Source: Candidatus Burarchaeum australiense
GTDB lineage: Archaea; Micrarchaeota; Micrarchaeia; Burarchaeales; Burarchaeaceae
Direction: 5' to 3'
Length of the DNA stretch: 53,238 bases
Assembly: GCA_902386535.1 (NCBI GenBank)
Contig: CABMJK010000030.1
Location: 1 to 53,238, forward strand
Under the pieces are notes generated by a model, which worked only from the letters and a program-made list of their open reading frames with translations, was not told the DNA's origin and did no database searches. Made by a program: the position numbers and the translations under genes. This document shows positions 36,728-44,250 of the stretch, one piece after another (within the stretch, counting starts at the first letter, position 1; every line of letters starts with the position of its first letter).

Positions 36728-36921
36728 GGCAGTGGCTTGAACAATACGATTTTGCCCGTTAGAGGTACGGCGTCTAGATAAAGGGTTATCGACTGGGTTT
36801 TAGGGTTGTAGAAAGCGACGCCGACTTCACGCCAGCGGTCGTTTTCCGTCGGCGCTTTCGCTATGAAATCCGGTCCCTTCTTTCTGCCTTCGATCAGCAA
36901 CAGGTTCGAGTACTTCGTCAT
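36724..36921 (-). CDS. 65-residue small protein paired with winged-helix gene
   Basis: A small, probably beta-rich protein (YSNLLLIEGRKKGPDFIAKAPTEN ... KTQSITLYLDAVPLTGKIVLFKPLP) of a kind common in plasmids and viruses. Function is unknown. ATG 36921 overlaps the stop of the upstream winged-helix gene as ATGA. Its end overlaps the convergent 35663 gene by 4 nt. Confidence 0.6.
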   Translation of the reverse strand: MTKYSNLLLIEGRKKGPDFIAKAPTENDRWREVGVAFYNPKTQSITLYLDAVPLTGKIVLFKPLP

Positions 36922-37118
36922 TTTTCTCGCCTCACGACAACGCGGAGCCCCGTCTGCTCCTTGCGTATTTTCTTCGATTCCTGGATTCGGATTATCAAGT
37001 CCAGGTACTTCTTGATCGTGCGGTGGTCGAGACAGGTTATGCACGTCAACTGGTGCACGCTAATGCCTTCTTCGGGAATCAATTCAAGCATTTTCAGCAT
37101 CAAGTCGTTGGAAACCAT
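36918..37118 (-). CDS. Winged-helix DNA-binding protein, candidate element regulator
   Basis: A 66-residue protein with helix-turn-helix features: MLKMLELIPEEGISVHQLTC (helix 1-2), LDHRTIKKYLDLIIRI (recognition helix) and a basic wing (RKEQTGLRVVVRREK). ATG 37118 is chosen (MVSNDLML). It lies directly downstream of three TTCCTAGGAA palindromes (37186-37235), which makes it the obvious candidate to bind them and repress its own promoter. Confidence 0.72.
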   Translation of the reverse strand: MVSNDLMLKMLELIPEEGISVHQLTCITCLDHRTIKKYLDLIIRIQESKKIRKEQTGLRVVVRREK

Positions 37119-37185
37119 TCGCGAACACCGCAACGGCTAAACTCCTGCACGGAAACGAATATTGGCTTAGCCGCTGACTGGTCGC

Positions 37186-37235
37186 TTCCTAGGAAATTTT
37201 TCCGCACGAATGGTTTCCTAGGAACTTCCTAGGAA
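37186..37235. promoter_or_regulatory. Three TTCCTAGGAA palindromes upstream of the winged-helix gene
   Basis: Cores at 37186-37195, 37215-37224 and 37226-37235, two of them almost touching. They lie 68-118 nt upstream of the winged-helix start and 30 nt beyond the integrase stop. They share the core of copies 3, 4 and 6. Confidence 0.7.
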
Positions 37236-37264
37236 AGAAAGAGGAGCGAACGCCCAAAGCTGGT

Positions 37265-38419
37265 TCAAGCCGAACCCGCGAGGAGCTTTTTCGTTATCGC
37301 CTGCTTCAACTCCTCGTCTTGCAGTATGGCGTCGAAGAGCTTGACGGCGTCCTTCTTTTTCGCCTCTGCTTCCATCGCGTCTTTCAAGAAGAACGCGATT
37401 CCGCACTGCGCGCAAAAACGCGCGGTCGATGAATTTTCGCAGTGGCAGTTCGAACACATTACGGGGTTGAGCGTAGTTTTGCCGTTCGAATTCAAGGTTT
37501 CGACCAAGCCGCGTTTCTCAAGCATCTTGCGATCCAAATCAGCGCCGCTCAAGTGAACGTAAGTAGCCGGCATTCGCGAGCTCCCGCTCCAACCGAAAAT
37601 GATTTTCAACTCTTGTTCCGTAAACTCCTTCGCTAAGTGAGTAGCTCGGGAATGCCGGAACAAATGCGGGTAAATCCGTTTTTGCGATCCGCTTCTGCGC
37701 TTCGCCGCCTTCAAAATGTTCGCCAAAGTAGCGTGATTACCCAAGCGGTTGAATTTGCCACGCAACTCCGGAAATAAAGGCGCGTTCGGGTTCTTGCCTT
37801 GCGGGTGGTTGTTCAACCACGTTTTCAAATCCGGCACGCAGTCGATCAAGCGGACGCGCCTCATGCCGGTTTTGCCGTCCAGCATTACGACGACGCCGAA
37901 CTCGTCGAAAGCCAAATCCTTCAAGTTCAAGCCTATCAATTCCCCGGCTCGGGCTCCACTTTCGTACAACAACATTATCAAAGCCCGGTCCCGCGGGTTG
38001 AGGCTTGAATCGGCCAGTTTCTTGACTTCCTCTTGCGTGAGAATGTCTTCCGGCAACTTGCGTTTCTGGAAGCCGTGCGTTTTCAGCCAAGCCACTTGCT
38101 CAGGGTAAACGCCGTTGCTCAGCCACTTGTAGAACGACTTTACGCTGATTTTCAAGCTCGGGCTTTTGTAATCCTTCCACCGCTCGAAAAAGTCGATTAA
38201 ATCGCTCTTGGACAGGTTCCTGAACGGCTTGCCGTTGAAGTGGCGCGCTAGCTTGGTCAAGCAAAACAAGTACATGTAGCGCGTTCCCTCGCTCGCGCCT
38301 TGAGCGGCCTTCTCATGGTCGAAGTCTTCCAACAGCTTCCGGTTTTCCGGGCCAACGCCCGGCCAATTGCGTTCGTTTTCGAAAAAGCGCTTTGGCGAGC
38401 GCCCGTCGCTTACCCTCAT
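37265..38419 (-). CDS. Tyrosine recombinase (integrase) with C-terminal zinc ribbon
   Basis: A 384-residue site-specific recombinase. An N-terminal SAM-like core-binding domain (about 25-105) is followed by a catalytic domain with Arg157 (YESGARAGELIGL), HLFRHSRATH (His252-x-x-Arg255) and nucleophile Tyr287 (PATYVHLSG). After it comes a four-Cys zinc ribbon (Cys322/325 and Cys336/339, MCSNC...CAQCG) and an acidic tail. All catalytic residues are present. Its start lies 250 nt inside the right 13-bp repeat. The promoter area carries palindrome copy 6. It probably catalyses integration and excision at that repeat. Confidence 0.93.
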   Translation of the reverse strand: MRVSDGRSPKRFFENERNWPGVGPENRKLLEDFDHEKAAQGASEGTRYMYLFCLTKLARHFNGKPFRNLSKSDLIDFFERWKDYKSPSLKISVKSFYKWLSNGVYPEQVAWLKTHGFQKRKLPEDILTQEEVKKLADSSLNPRDRALIMLLYESGARAGELIGLNLKDLAFDEFGVVVMLDGKTGMRRVRLIDCVPDLKTWLNNHPQGKNPNAPLFPELRGKFNRLGNHATLANILKAAKRRSGSQKRIYPHLFRHSRATHLAKEFTEQELKIIFGWSGSSRMPATYVHLSGADLDRKMLEKRGLVETLNSNGKTTLNPVMCSNCHCENSSTARFCAQCGIAFFLKDAMEAEAKKKDAVKLFDAILQDEELKQAITKKLLAGSA

Positions 38420-38561
38420 TCGATCACCCTCGCTGGCCTGTCCTGCTCGAGGGGTTTAATATAGCTTGCTGCTCTATCTGACGAATTCGCGTGTGAGCGT
38501 CAGTCAACTATCACTCGCATGGTTTTGTAGGGTGAAAACTAGCGCCAGAACCGCGTTTTTT

Positions 38562-38590
38562 CCTATGTTTTTCCTAGGAAATTCCATAGG
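38562..38590. promoter_or_regulatory. Nested palindrome ahead of the integrase (copy 6)
   Basis: TTTCCTAGGAAA (38570-38581) sits inside the outer arms CCTATG (38562-38567) and CATAGG (38585-38590). It lies about 150 nt before the integrase start. Confidence 0.65.
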
Positions 38591-38639
38591 TTAGGCAATC
38601 AACGGGATTTTTCGCGTGATTTCTCGTCAATCGCCTAAC
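38590..38639. repeat. GTTAGGC...GCCTAAC inverted repeat near attR
   Basis: Seven-bp arms (38590-38596 and 38633-38639) with a 36-nt centre, 31 nt from the right 13-bp repeat. May be recombinase arm sites. The rest of the gene-free stretch 38420-38669 shows nothing else I can name. Confidence 0.45.
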
Positions 38640-38669
38640 GTTTTTTGTTGGTCTATGATGTTAATTCGC

Positions 38670-38682
38670 GTCAGACCGTCCG
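38670..38682 (+). repeat. Right candidate attachment site (attR)
   Basis: GTCAGACCGTCCG, identical to 18705-18717. It is followed by a small hairpin (GAGTTC-ttgc-GAACTC, near 38695-38710) and then the next chromosomal gene. Confidence 0.6.
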
Positions 38683-38772
38683 TCTATCTTCATCGAGTTC
38701 TTGCGAACTCTCGGGGATCACCTTTATCATCACGGATAGGATGGGAGCGCCGCACAAATATAAACTTTTAAA

Positions 38773-39987
38773 TCAGCCGACCTGCCTGAGCAGGGAAGCG
38801 CGGTCTATCGGCAGGTCCATGCCGAGTATCTTGTGGATGTAGATGAAGATGTCGACCGCCAAGCCCTTGTCTATCTTGCTCTTCGTGATTATGTCGCGGA
38901 TGCTGTCCTCCTTGCCGATGAGCTCGTAGATTAGCATACCGTCCCGCCCGTATTTGACGTAGATGGCCAGCCCGTCCTCCCCGTATTTCGCCTTCACGTC
39001 CTTCGGCTTCAGGGGCTTCATGAGGGCCGCGCTCCTCTTGCCCAGGAAGGCGAGCACGTCGTCTATCTTGCTGAAGGAGTTGCCCGTGTCCCGGGCTATT
39101 TCCACGACGTCGTGGCCTCCGAGAATCATGGCATAGATTTTCGCCCCGTAGGAGGGGAAGCGGAGAGCGAGCTCGGCTTTCAGCGTGAGGGAGCTTATGA
39201 ACGTGAGCTTCTGCGCCACGGGCAGGTCGATGGGCACGGCATCGGGCGAGAGCCTCTCCTCGAACTCCTTCTTCTCCTCGTGCAGGGGCTCGAACTTGGG
39301 CTTCTTCTCCCGCTCCCGGACGCGCTCCTCCTCGCCGGGCTTCTCGAGCCTGATGATGCCCTCCTTGTCCATGAACTCAAGAATCTCGACCAGCTTCACC
39401 TCGCCTATGCCCGTCTCGCTGAGGATTTCCTCTGCGGTCTTCTCGCCGTCTATCAGGTTGTAAACCGTCAGGCCGATCTTTCCGAATTTCTTGTAAATGG
39501 TGCGCTCGAGCGGGCTGAGGGAAGCGGGCATGGGCTCTGGAGGAAGCGCGGAGGGAGGCTGGATGGCGGCTGTTGCCGACGGCATTCCGGGCCTGGCAGA
39601 CGGCATCTGGCCCGGCGGCTGGGGCGGCGCGCGCGGCGAGGGATAGGGCTGGCCCCTCTGCAGTTCGCGCTCGCGAGTCTCCATCTCGCGCGCTATCTCG
39701 CGCTCGGCCTCGGCCTCGCGCTGCAGGCCGGCGGACTGGGCGGCGGAGCCGGCGTGCTCGATTGTTATGAGGCCGCGCGAGTCCATGAACTCGAGGAGCT
39801 CGATGAGCCGGTTCTCGTTCATGCTGAGCTCGGAGAGCAGGTCGCGCGCCTTGCTTCCGCTCGAAATCGATGAGTAGACCCGCACGCCCTCGTTGCCGAA
39901 CTGCTTGTAGATCATGCTCTCGTTTCTGAATTTGTCCAGCGGCCCCGCTTCGTTCTTCTTCAGGACCGCCTCCAGGTCTTCTGCCAT
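38773..39987 (-). CDS. Protein with four winged-helix-like repeats
   Basis: A 404-residue cytoplasmic protein built from repeats of about 55 residues that end with a pattern like ILEFMDKEGIIRLEKPG. Copies start at IYKQFGNEGVRVY (about 26), IYKKFGKIGLTVY (about 165), FPSYGAKIYAMI (about 285) and YGRDGMLIYELI (about 350). Each fits a winged-helix fold with a conserved hydrophobic/Gly frame. Between copies 1 and 2 lies a Pro/Arg-rich linker (SPRAPPQPPGQMP). I know no named family. The gene at 40134 carries one more copy, so they form a pair. Confidence 0.72.
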   Translation of the reverse strand: MAEDLEAVLKKNEAGPLDKFRNESMIYKQFGNEGVRVYSSISSGSKARDLLSELSMNENRLIELLEFMDSRGLITIEHAGSAAQSAGLQREAEAEREIAREMETRERELQRGQPYPSPRAPPQPPGQMPSARPGMPSATAAIQPPSALPPEPMPASLSPLERTIYKKFGKIGLTVYNLIDGEKTAEEILSETGIGEVKLVEILEFMDKEGIIRLEKPGEEERVREREKKPKFEPLHEEKKEFEERLSPDAVPIDLPVAQKLTFISSLTLKAELALRFPSYGAKIYAMILGGHDVVEIARDTGNSFSKIDDVLAFLGKRSAALMKPLKPKDVKAKYGEDGLAIYVKYGRDGMLIYELIGKEDSIRDIITKSKIDKGLAVDIFIYIHKILGMDLPIDRASLLRQVG

Positions 39988-40133
39988 GAAACGACACCTA
40001 AGCCATATTCTCTTTCAGGTCTGCGCCAGCATCTCTTTCAGCGCCTACTTCTTCGCCTTCCCCTCGCACCCTTTTTCCACGCCAGCTTCTCTGCGTTCTT
40101 TTTCCGCGCCCCGTTTCTCCGAATCCGCCCGCC

Positions 40134-40415
40134 CTACTTCTTCTCGCCCTTCTTCTGCTCGAGCTCGGCCTCGAAAACGGTCTTGGTGGTTATCAGGCCC
40201 CTGTCCTCGAGGAAGCCCAGGATTTCGAGGAACTTGGCCTCGTCCAGGCCGGCATCGGACCTGAGTTCCTCGGCGTTCTTCAGGCCGTCTATCTTCACGT
40301 AAACGCGCAGTGCGTCCGCACCGAATTTCTCTGCCAGGGCCTGCTCCGCCTTGAGCCGCTCTATGGCGTGCAACTCCTTCCTGGTCGCTATTATTCCAAG
40401 TAGTTCTTCGCTCAT
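40134..40415 (-). CDS. Single winged-helix-repeat protein
   Basis: A 93-residue protein with one copy of the same module (AEKFGADALRVYVKIDG ... FLEILGFLEDRGLITTKT) and a Lys-rich tail. A TATA box (gatataaaaagg on the minus strand, near 40445-40455) precedes it. The 146 nt to the next gene are rich in Lys/Glu-like codons in another frame, but I see no separate gene there. Confidence 0.65.
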   Translation of the reverse strand: MSEELLGIIATRKELHAIERLKAEQALAEKFGADALRVYVKIDGLKNAEELRSDAGLDEAKFLEILGFLEDRGLITTKTVFEAELEQKKGEKK

Positions 40416-40522
40416 ACACTCCCCGCCGAACTGTTTCGCAAACCTTTTTATATCAGGGGTTTAAATTACTATCTTGCCAGGGCGAGAGAAAAACTTGGGC
40501 TTTACTTCGTTCTGGAGATGTT

Positions 40523-42199
40523 ATGTCGCGGCAAAAATCGTTGACCGGAATTACGGCGTTCGCGCTGCTTTGCGCGGCGCTCATGCTGCTGGCAGGCTGC
40601 GCCAAGCCCGTGGAACAACCGCCTTCGGGCGGAAACACGACCCCGGCGCCGGGCAACGAGAGCGGAGGAACTATTCCCTCCATCGAGCCGGGCTGCTGGG
40701 TGCTGAAGGACGCGGACCGGGACCGGTGCTTTGCCGCCGAGGCGGCGCGGCAGGGGGCGGTCACGGAGTGCTACCTGGTGCAGGACAATGCGACCAAGGA
40801 GGCCTGCATCTACCCGTTTGCCCTGAACAACACGGACTTGTGCGGGGATTTGAGCGGCACGCTGAGGGATGACTGCTACCTCCACGCGGCGGGCGCCACG
40901 GCGAACAGGACTATGTGCGACCAGATTGCCGACCCGGCCAAGGCCGTGCAGTGCACCGACTCCTTCAGGGTGCCCTGCGATGACGCGAGCCCGGTGGGAT
41001 ACAACATCACGATGTGCGAGGCCGAGAATGCCCGGGACGTCTCTAAGTGCCTGGACGGCAGCAACTTCGCGGACGCGTGCGCCTTTGATTATTCCCTGGA
41101 GTTCAAGGATAAGGACGCCTGCCAGGTCATCAACGACGAGGCCATGAAGTATGCCTGCCTCGCCATATACGCGAACGATTCTTCCTACTGCGCGAGCCCC
41201 CAGAACTACGAAAAGCGGGACCTTTGCAGAATCATAGTTGCGGAGCAGCTCGGCGATGTTGACGTATGCGCGGGCGTGTCCCTGGGCTCGGAGGCTCAAT
41301 ACATATACGCGACCCAGGGAACGGTCAGCTATCTGGTGCAGTGCTATGCCGATGTGGGCATAAAGCTGAAGAATTACAGCGTGTGCGCCATACCCGCTAG
41401 CGGCCTGGACAGGGACCACTGCTACGACCTGGTGGCACGGGGCGCGGTGCTTCCGGATGCCTGCGGCAAGATTTACTTCTCGTCGGGCGGGGGGCTGAAC
41501 AGCATATCGGACATGCATGACAGCTGCTACCGCGACGTGGCGAAGATGCTCGGAGACCCGTCAGTCTGCAATTCCATGGTGGCCTCGGGCAGGGAGAGGT
41601 TCTGCTACTGGCCAATAATCACGAGGAAACCGAGCATTGGCGGAACCTACAACTTCACGCTTGACCAGTGCAGCAAGATAGTGAACCCGGAGTGGAAATG
41701 GCTGTGCGTGTCGGAAGTCGCGCAGAGGGACGGCGACCTGGCAATCTGCGACATCATACCTTCCGTGGGCCAACCTGCATCCACGAGGGAATTCTGCCTG
41801 CAGCACGTGGGAAAGGTAGGCAGCGCCACCTACTGCGAAAGCTTCCAGAACGGCACGGGAAAGGACGGCTGCTACCGCGACCTGGCGAAGATGCTCGGAG
41901 ACCCGTCGATTTGCAATTCCATCGTGGACAACGCGACGAGGAACACGTATTGCTACTGGGAAATAATACTGGGCGTGACCGCGACCGGGGCATACAAATA
42001 CGAATTCACGCTCGACCAGTGCCTGGCCATAAGCGATGAAAACGTGAAATGGACGTGCATCATAGACCTCGCGGACAGGACCAGGAACAAGACTATTTGC
42101 GACTCCATCCCGGCCAATGCCACGAGCACGGTGACGACCGGAAGCTATGTTACTTCGATGCCAGCCAGGACGAAGTGCCTGCAGAATGTGGGCGGCTGA
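40523..42199 (+). CDS. Cysteine-repeat lipoprotein
   Basis: A surface lipoprotein of 558 residues with lipobox LLAGC (Cys26), a Pro/Gly/Asn linker, then about ten to twelve repeats of roughly 40 residues, each with paired Cys in a C-x(n)-C pattern such as DSCYRDVAKMLGDPSVCNS and DGCYRDLAKMLGDPSICNS (two nearly identical copies, about 335 and 450). Asn-X-Ser/Thr sequons are frequent. This kind of Cys-repeat lipoprotein is seen in several DPANN archaea, but its function is unknown. A structural or ligand-binding role on the surface is inferred. Confidence 0.8.
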   Translation: MSRQKSLTGITAFALLCAALMLLAGCAKPVEQPPSGGNTTPAPGNESGGTIPSIEPGCWVLKDADRDRCFAAEAARQGAVTECYLVQDNATKEACIYPFALNNTDLCGDLSGTLRDDCYLHAAGATANRTMCDQIADPAKAVQCTDSFRVPCDDASPVGYNITMCEAENARDVSKCLDGSNFADACAFDYSLEFKDKDACQVINDEAMKYACLAIYANDSSYCASPQNYEKRDLCRIIVAEQLGDVDVCAGVSLGSEAQYIYATQGTVSYLVQCYADVGIKLKNYSVCAIPASGLDRDHCYDLVARGAVLPDACGKIYFSSGGGLNSISDMHDSCYRDVAKMLGDPSVCNSMVASGRERFCYWPIITRKPSIGGTYNFTLDQCSKIVNPEWKWLCVSEVAQRDGDLAICDIIPSVGQPASTREFCLQHVGKVGSATYCESFQNGTGKDGCYRDLAKMLGDPSICNSIVDNATRNTYCYWEIILGVTATGAYKYEFTLDQCLAISDENVKWTCIIDLADRTRNKTICDSIPANATSTVTTGSYVTSMPARTKCLQNVGG

Positions 42200-42327
42200 A
42201 ACGCACGATTCATGACTGCGCGGCTTCTAGGCTCGCCAATGAGAAAACAAAACTAATTAGTCAGCTTGCCCCGTTCTTTCTGCCTCTTTCTTTCCTTTGC
42301 CGCGCCATTGACTGCGGCCGGCCTTCC

Positions 42328-43170
42328 CTAGGTGCCGTCGCCTTGGGCTTCCTTCTTCTCCTCATCGCCCTTCTCGGCCTCAACCGGGGCGGACTGCTTG
42401 GCCTCGGCAACGCTTTCGGAATCCGTTTCCTCGCCCTTCTTTTTGGCGCTGGCGCGCGGCTTCCTCTTTGCCTTTTCCTTCGCTTCCTCGGCCGATGCGC
42501 CTTCTGCCGCAGGCGCCTTAGCCACCACTGCCGGGGCTGGGGCCGCGGGAGCAGGAACCGCCTCGGCCTGCTGCTCGAGCGGGACGTCGAACTCCTCGAG
42601 CGTGTGCCCGAATTCGGCATCGCTCGCCACCGCGCCCTTGGCCTTCATGACCTCGCGGGCGAGCAGGAAGAATATCAGTGCAAGGGCCTTCTTGCCCTTG
42701 TTGTTGCACGGAACCACGAGGTCTATGAACTTCGTGGTGTTGTCGGTGTCGCACAGGGCGATTACCGGCGCGCCTATCGAGGTCGCCTCCCTTATGGCCT
42801 GCCACTCGTTCTTCGGGTCGCACACCACCAGGAGCGAGGGCTCGCAGAAGTTGGGCCTCGCAGGGTTGGTCATGCTGCCCGGTATGAAGCGTTCCTGCAC
42901 GATGCTGCAGCCGGTTATCTGCGCGAACTTGGCCGCCGCCATGCCCGCGTACGTCCTTGAAGCCACGACGTAGACCTTGGGCGGGTCGTATTGTGCGATG
43001 AACCTGGCTGCAAGCCTTATGCGCTCGTCAACCTGCTTGAGGTCGAGGACGTAGAGCTTGTCCTGCCGCTCCTTGTAAATGTACTTCTTCATGTCAGGAG
43101 TCTTCATCTTCGTCCCGATGTGTATGCCGGATTCCAGGTATTTTTCCTGCGGCAAGAGCATGTCAGCCAT
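42328..43170 (-). CDS. rpsB: Small ribosomal subunit protein uS2 with acidic/Ala-rich tail
   Basis: 280 residues; the first about 205 match archaeal uS2 (LESGIHIGTKMKTPDMKKYI, AQITGCSIVQERFIPGSMTNP, PSLLVVCDPKNEWQAIREA). About 75 more residues form a low-complexity tail of Ala, Lys, Glu and Ser that is absent from typical uS2. It is the last protein gene of the cluster in transcription direction. Its tRNA-Pro neighbour lies upstream. Confidence 0.95.
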   Translation of the reverse strand: MADMLLPQEKYLESGIHIGTKMKTPDMKKYIYKERQDKLYVLDLKQVDERIRLAARFIAQYDPPKVYVVASRTYAGMAAAKFAQITGCSIVQERFIPGSMTNPARPNFCEPSLLVVCDPKNEWQAIREATSIGAPVIALCDTDNTTKFIDLVVPCNNKGKKALALIFFLLAREVMKAKGAVASDAEFGHTLEEFDVPLEQQAEAVPAPAAPAPAVVAKAPAAEGASAEEAKEKAKRKPRASAKKKGEETDSESVAEAKQSAPVEAEKGDEEKKEAQGDGT

Positions 43171-43238
43171 TCATATCACCAAAATCTCCATTTCAAGATC
43201 GTTTTCTTTTCAACGCCATACGCTTACTTTTTTGCGAG

Positions 43239-43408
43239 TGGGGCCGCCGAGATTGTCAGCTTTGCTGGCAAATTTCACGCTTTCCCTACAAGGGAAAGGT
43301 GCCCCTTTCTGCCTCACGGCAGAAAGAGGGTGGACGCCAGTCCAAAGCATTTGAACTCGGGTCGCCGGCACCCCAAGCCGGAAGCATACCAGGCTAGCAC
43401 ACGGCCCC
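43239..43408 (-). tRNA. tRNA-Pro(GGG) with a T-loop intron
   Basis: Acceptor GGGGCCG pairs with CGGCCCC, discriminator A; anticodon stem CCGGC/GCCGG with loop TTGGGGT gives anticodon GGG. T stem CCGAG/CTCGG. The exons are 43408-43350 and 43252-43239 (73 nt joined; CCA not encoded). The T-loop is split by a 97-nt intron. Removing it restores the canonical loop TTCAAAT. The D stem is weak. Confidence 0.88.
43253..43349 (-). other. 97-nt intron in tRNA-Pro T-loop (position 59/60)
   Basis: A bulge-helix-bulge is visible: bulge AAT on both strands, cut AA^T, with TCA/TGA (plus a T.C mismatch) between them and an outer stem GCTTTG/CAAAGC, then CTGGC/GCCAG. Inside are two more hairpins (CTTTCTGCC/GGCAGAAAG and CTTTCCCT/AGGGAAAG). 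No ORF. Confidence 0.85.
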
Positions 43409-43506
43409 GGCCAGTTTATTTTTGTTCCGCCATCAGCCTCCACAAACATTTCCCTTCATCGTTCCCCTATTATTCTTGATCATTTCCCGATCCGCATCAT
43501 GCGCCA

Positions 43507-43701
43507 TCAGAACCGCATATACTTCGTGACCTCGCCGACGAGGTCTATGTGGCTCAGGAACATGCGCCTGCAGCAATACCGCTTTATGCCCATCTTGTCC
43601 AGCGTGGCGCCGGGCTTGTTCTTCTTCAGAAGTTCCACGTACTCCTCGTACCTGTCCCCTATGACCGAGCCGCACGTGAAACACCTTACTGGGAACAACA
43701 T
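43507..43701 (-). CDS. rpoN: RNA polymerase subunit RpoN (Rpb10)
   Basis: 64 residues, the standard Rpb10 length. MLFPVRCFTCGSVIGD (zinc-binding CxxC with a conserved FPVRCFTCG) and the second CCRRMF pair are the family signature. GGTGAG lies 5 nt before ATG 43701. The subunit stabilises the Rpb3/Rpb11 platform. Confidence 0.96.
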   Translation of the reverse strand: MLFPVRCFTCGSVIGDRYEEYVELLKKNKPGATLDKMGIKRYCCRRMFLSHIDLVGEVTKYMRF

Positions 43702-43765
43702 ACCACTCACCCCGCACTGCGGAATTGCTGTCGATACCGCCAGCAACCACCTGCGCCGATGCCAT

Positions 43766-44239
43766 CTACCTGTACGATTTCTGGAACCTCGCGCGGGCCT
43801 TCGGACCCTTGTACTTCTTGGGCTCCACGCGCCTCACGTCCTCGACCAACATGCTCCTGTCGTGCTCGAGCATGCGGCCCTTCAGCTCCTCGCTGCCCGT
43901 GAACTGCACGAGGCCGCGCGCTATCGCAATCCTTGCCGCCTCGGCCTGGCCCATCTGCCCGCCTCCATGAACGTCAACGTTTATGTCAAGGCCCGTCGCG
44001 AGATCGCCCGCCATGAGCAGGGGTTCGCGCATTATCTGGCGCGCATAGGGGTGGCTTATAACTTCCAGCAGCTGGCTGTTTACGCGCACCACGCCCTTGC
44101 CCTTCTTCACGCTCGCCCGGGCTATGCTCTCCTTCCTCTTGCCGCGCACCACGACCACGAGCACTTTTTTCCTCGCTGCCTTTGGCGCCGCCGGCTCCTT
44201 CTTTTCCCCGGGTGCTTTTTTCATTGTTGCCTTTGCCAT
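43766..44239 (-). CDS. rps9: Small ribosomal subunit protein uS9
   Basis: 157 residues with the uS9 C-terminus KKYKGPKARARFQKSYR that reaches the P-site and the GKRKESIARA start of the fold. A short Ala/Lys-rich N-terminal extension precedes it. ATG 44239 (MAKATMKK) has GAGG 9 nt upstream, and an earlier ATG (44254) overlaps the uL13 stop. Confidence 0.95.
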   Translation of the reverse strand: MAKATMKKAPGEKKEPAAPKAARKKVLVVVVRGKRKESIARASVKKGKGVVRVNSQLLEVISHPYARQIMREPLLMAGDLATGLDINVDVHGGGQMGQAEAARIAIARGLVQFTGSEELKGRMLEHDRSMLVEDVRRVEPKKYKGPKARARFQKSYR

Positions 44240-44250
44240 ATTATCAAACC

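Larger units (their letters stand above)
18705..38682. mobile_element. Integrated conjugative/plasmid-like element of about 20 kb
   Basis: Bounded by a 13-bp direct repeat (18705-18717 and 38670-38682). A tyrosine integrase ends its coding strand just inside the right repeat. Cargo: a four-gene restriction/defence operon, Orc1/Cdc6 with a histone-fold partner, a VirB2/VirB4/VirB6-type operon led by a DNA methyltransferase, and a winged-helix regulator. The base composition of the defence part looks richer in A/T than the flanks. No relaxase, VirD4 or transposase is visible. Excision and transfer are inferred from gene content. Confidence 0.75.

Noticed and set aside
18600-38700. CRISPR array or cas genes in the defence island
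   Set aside because: No evenly spaced direct repeats and no Cas-type proteins are visible.
38645-38842. Short rightward frame across the right repeat
   Set aside because: It overlaps the repeat and the start of the next gene on the other strand, with no ribosome site or family match.
40045-40133. Lys/Glu-rich continuation behind the 93-residue winged-helix protein in another frame
   Set aside because: It could mean a frameshifted tail, but the stop at 40134 follows a natural Lys-rich end, so no shift is needed.
43216-43400. Hairpins CTTTCTGCC/GGCAGAAAG and CTTTCCCT/AGGGAAAG as a terminator
   Set aside because: They fall inside the tRNA-Pro intron and are better explained as intron structure.
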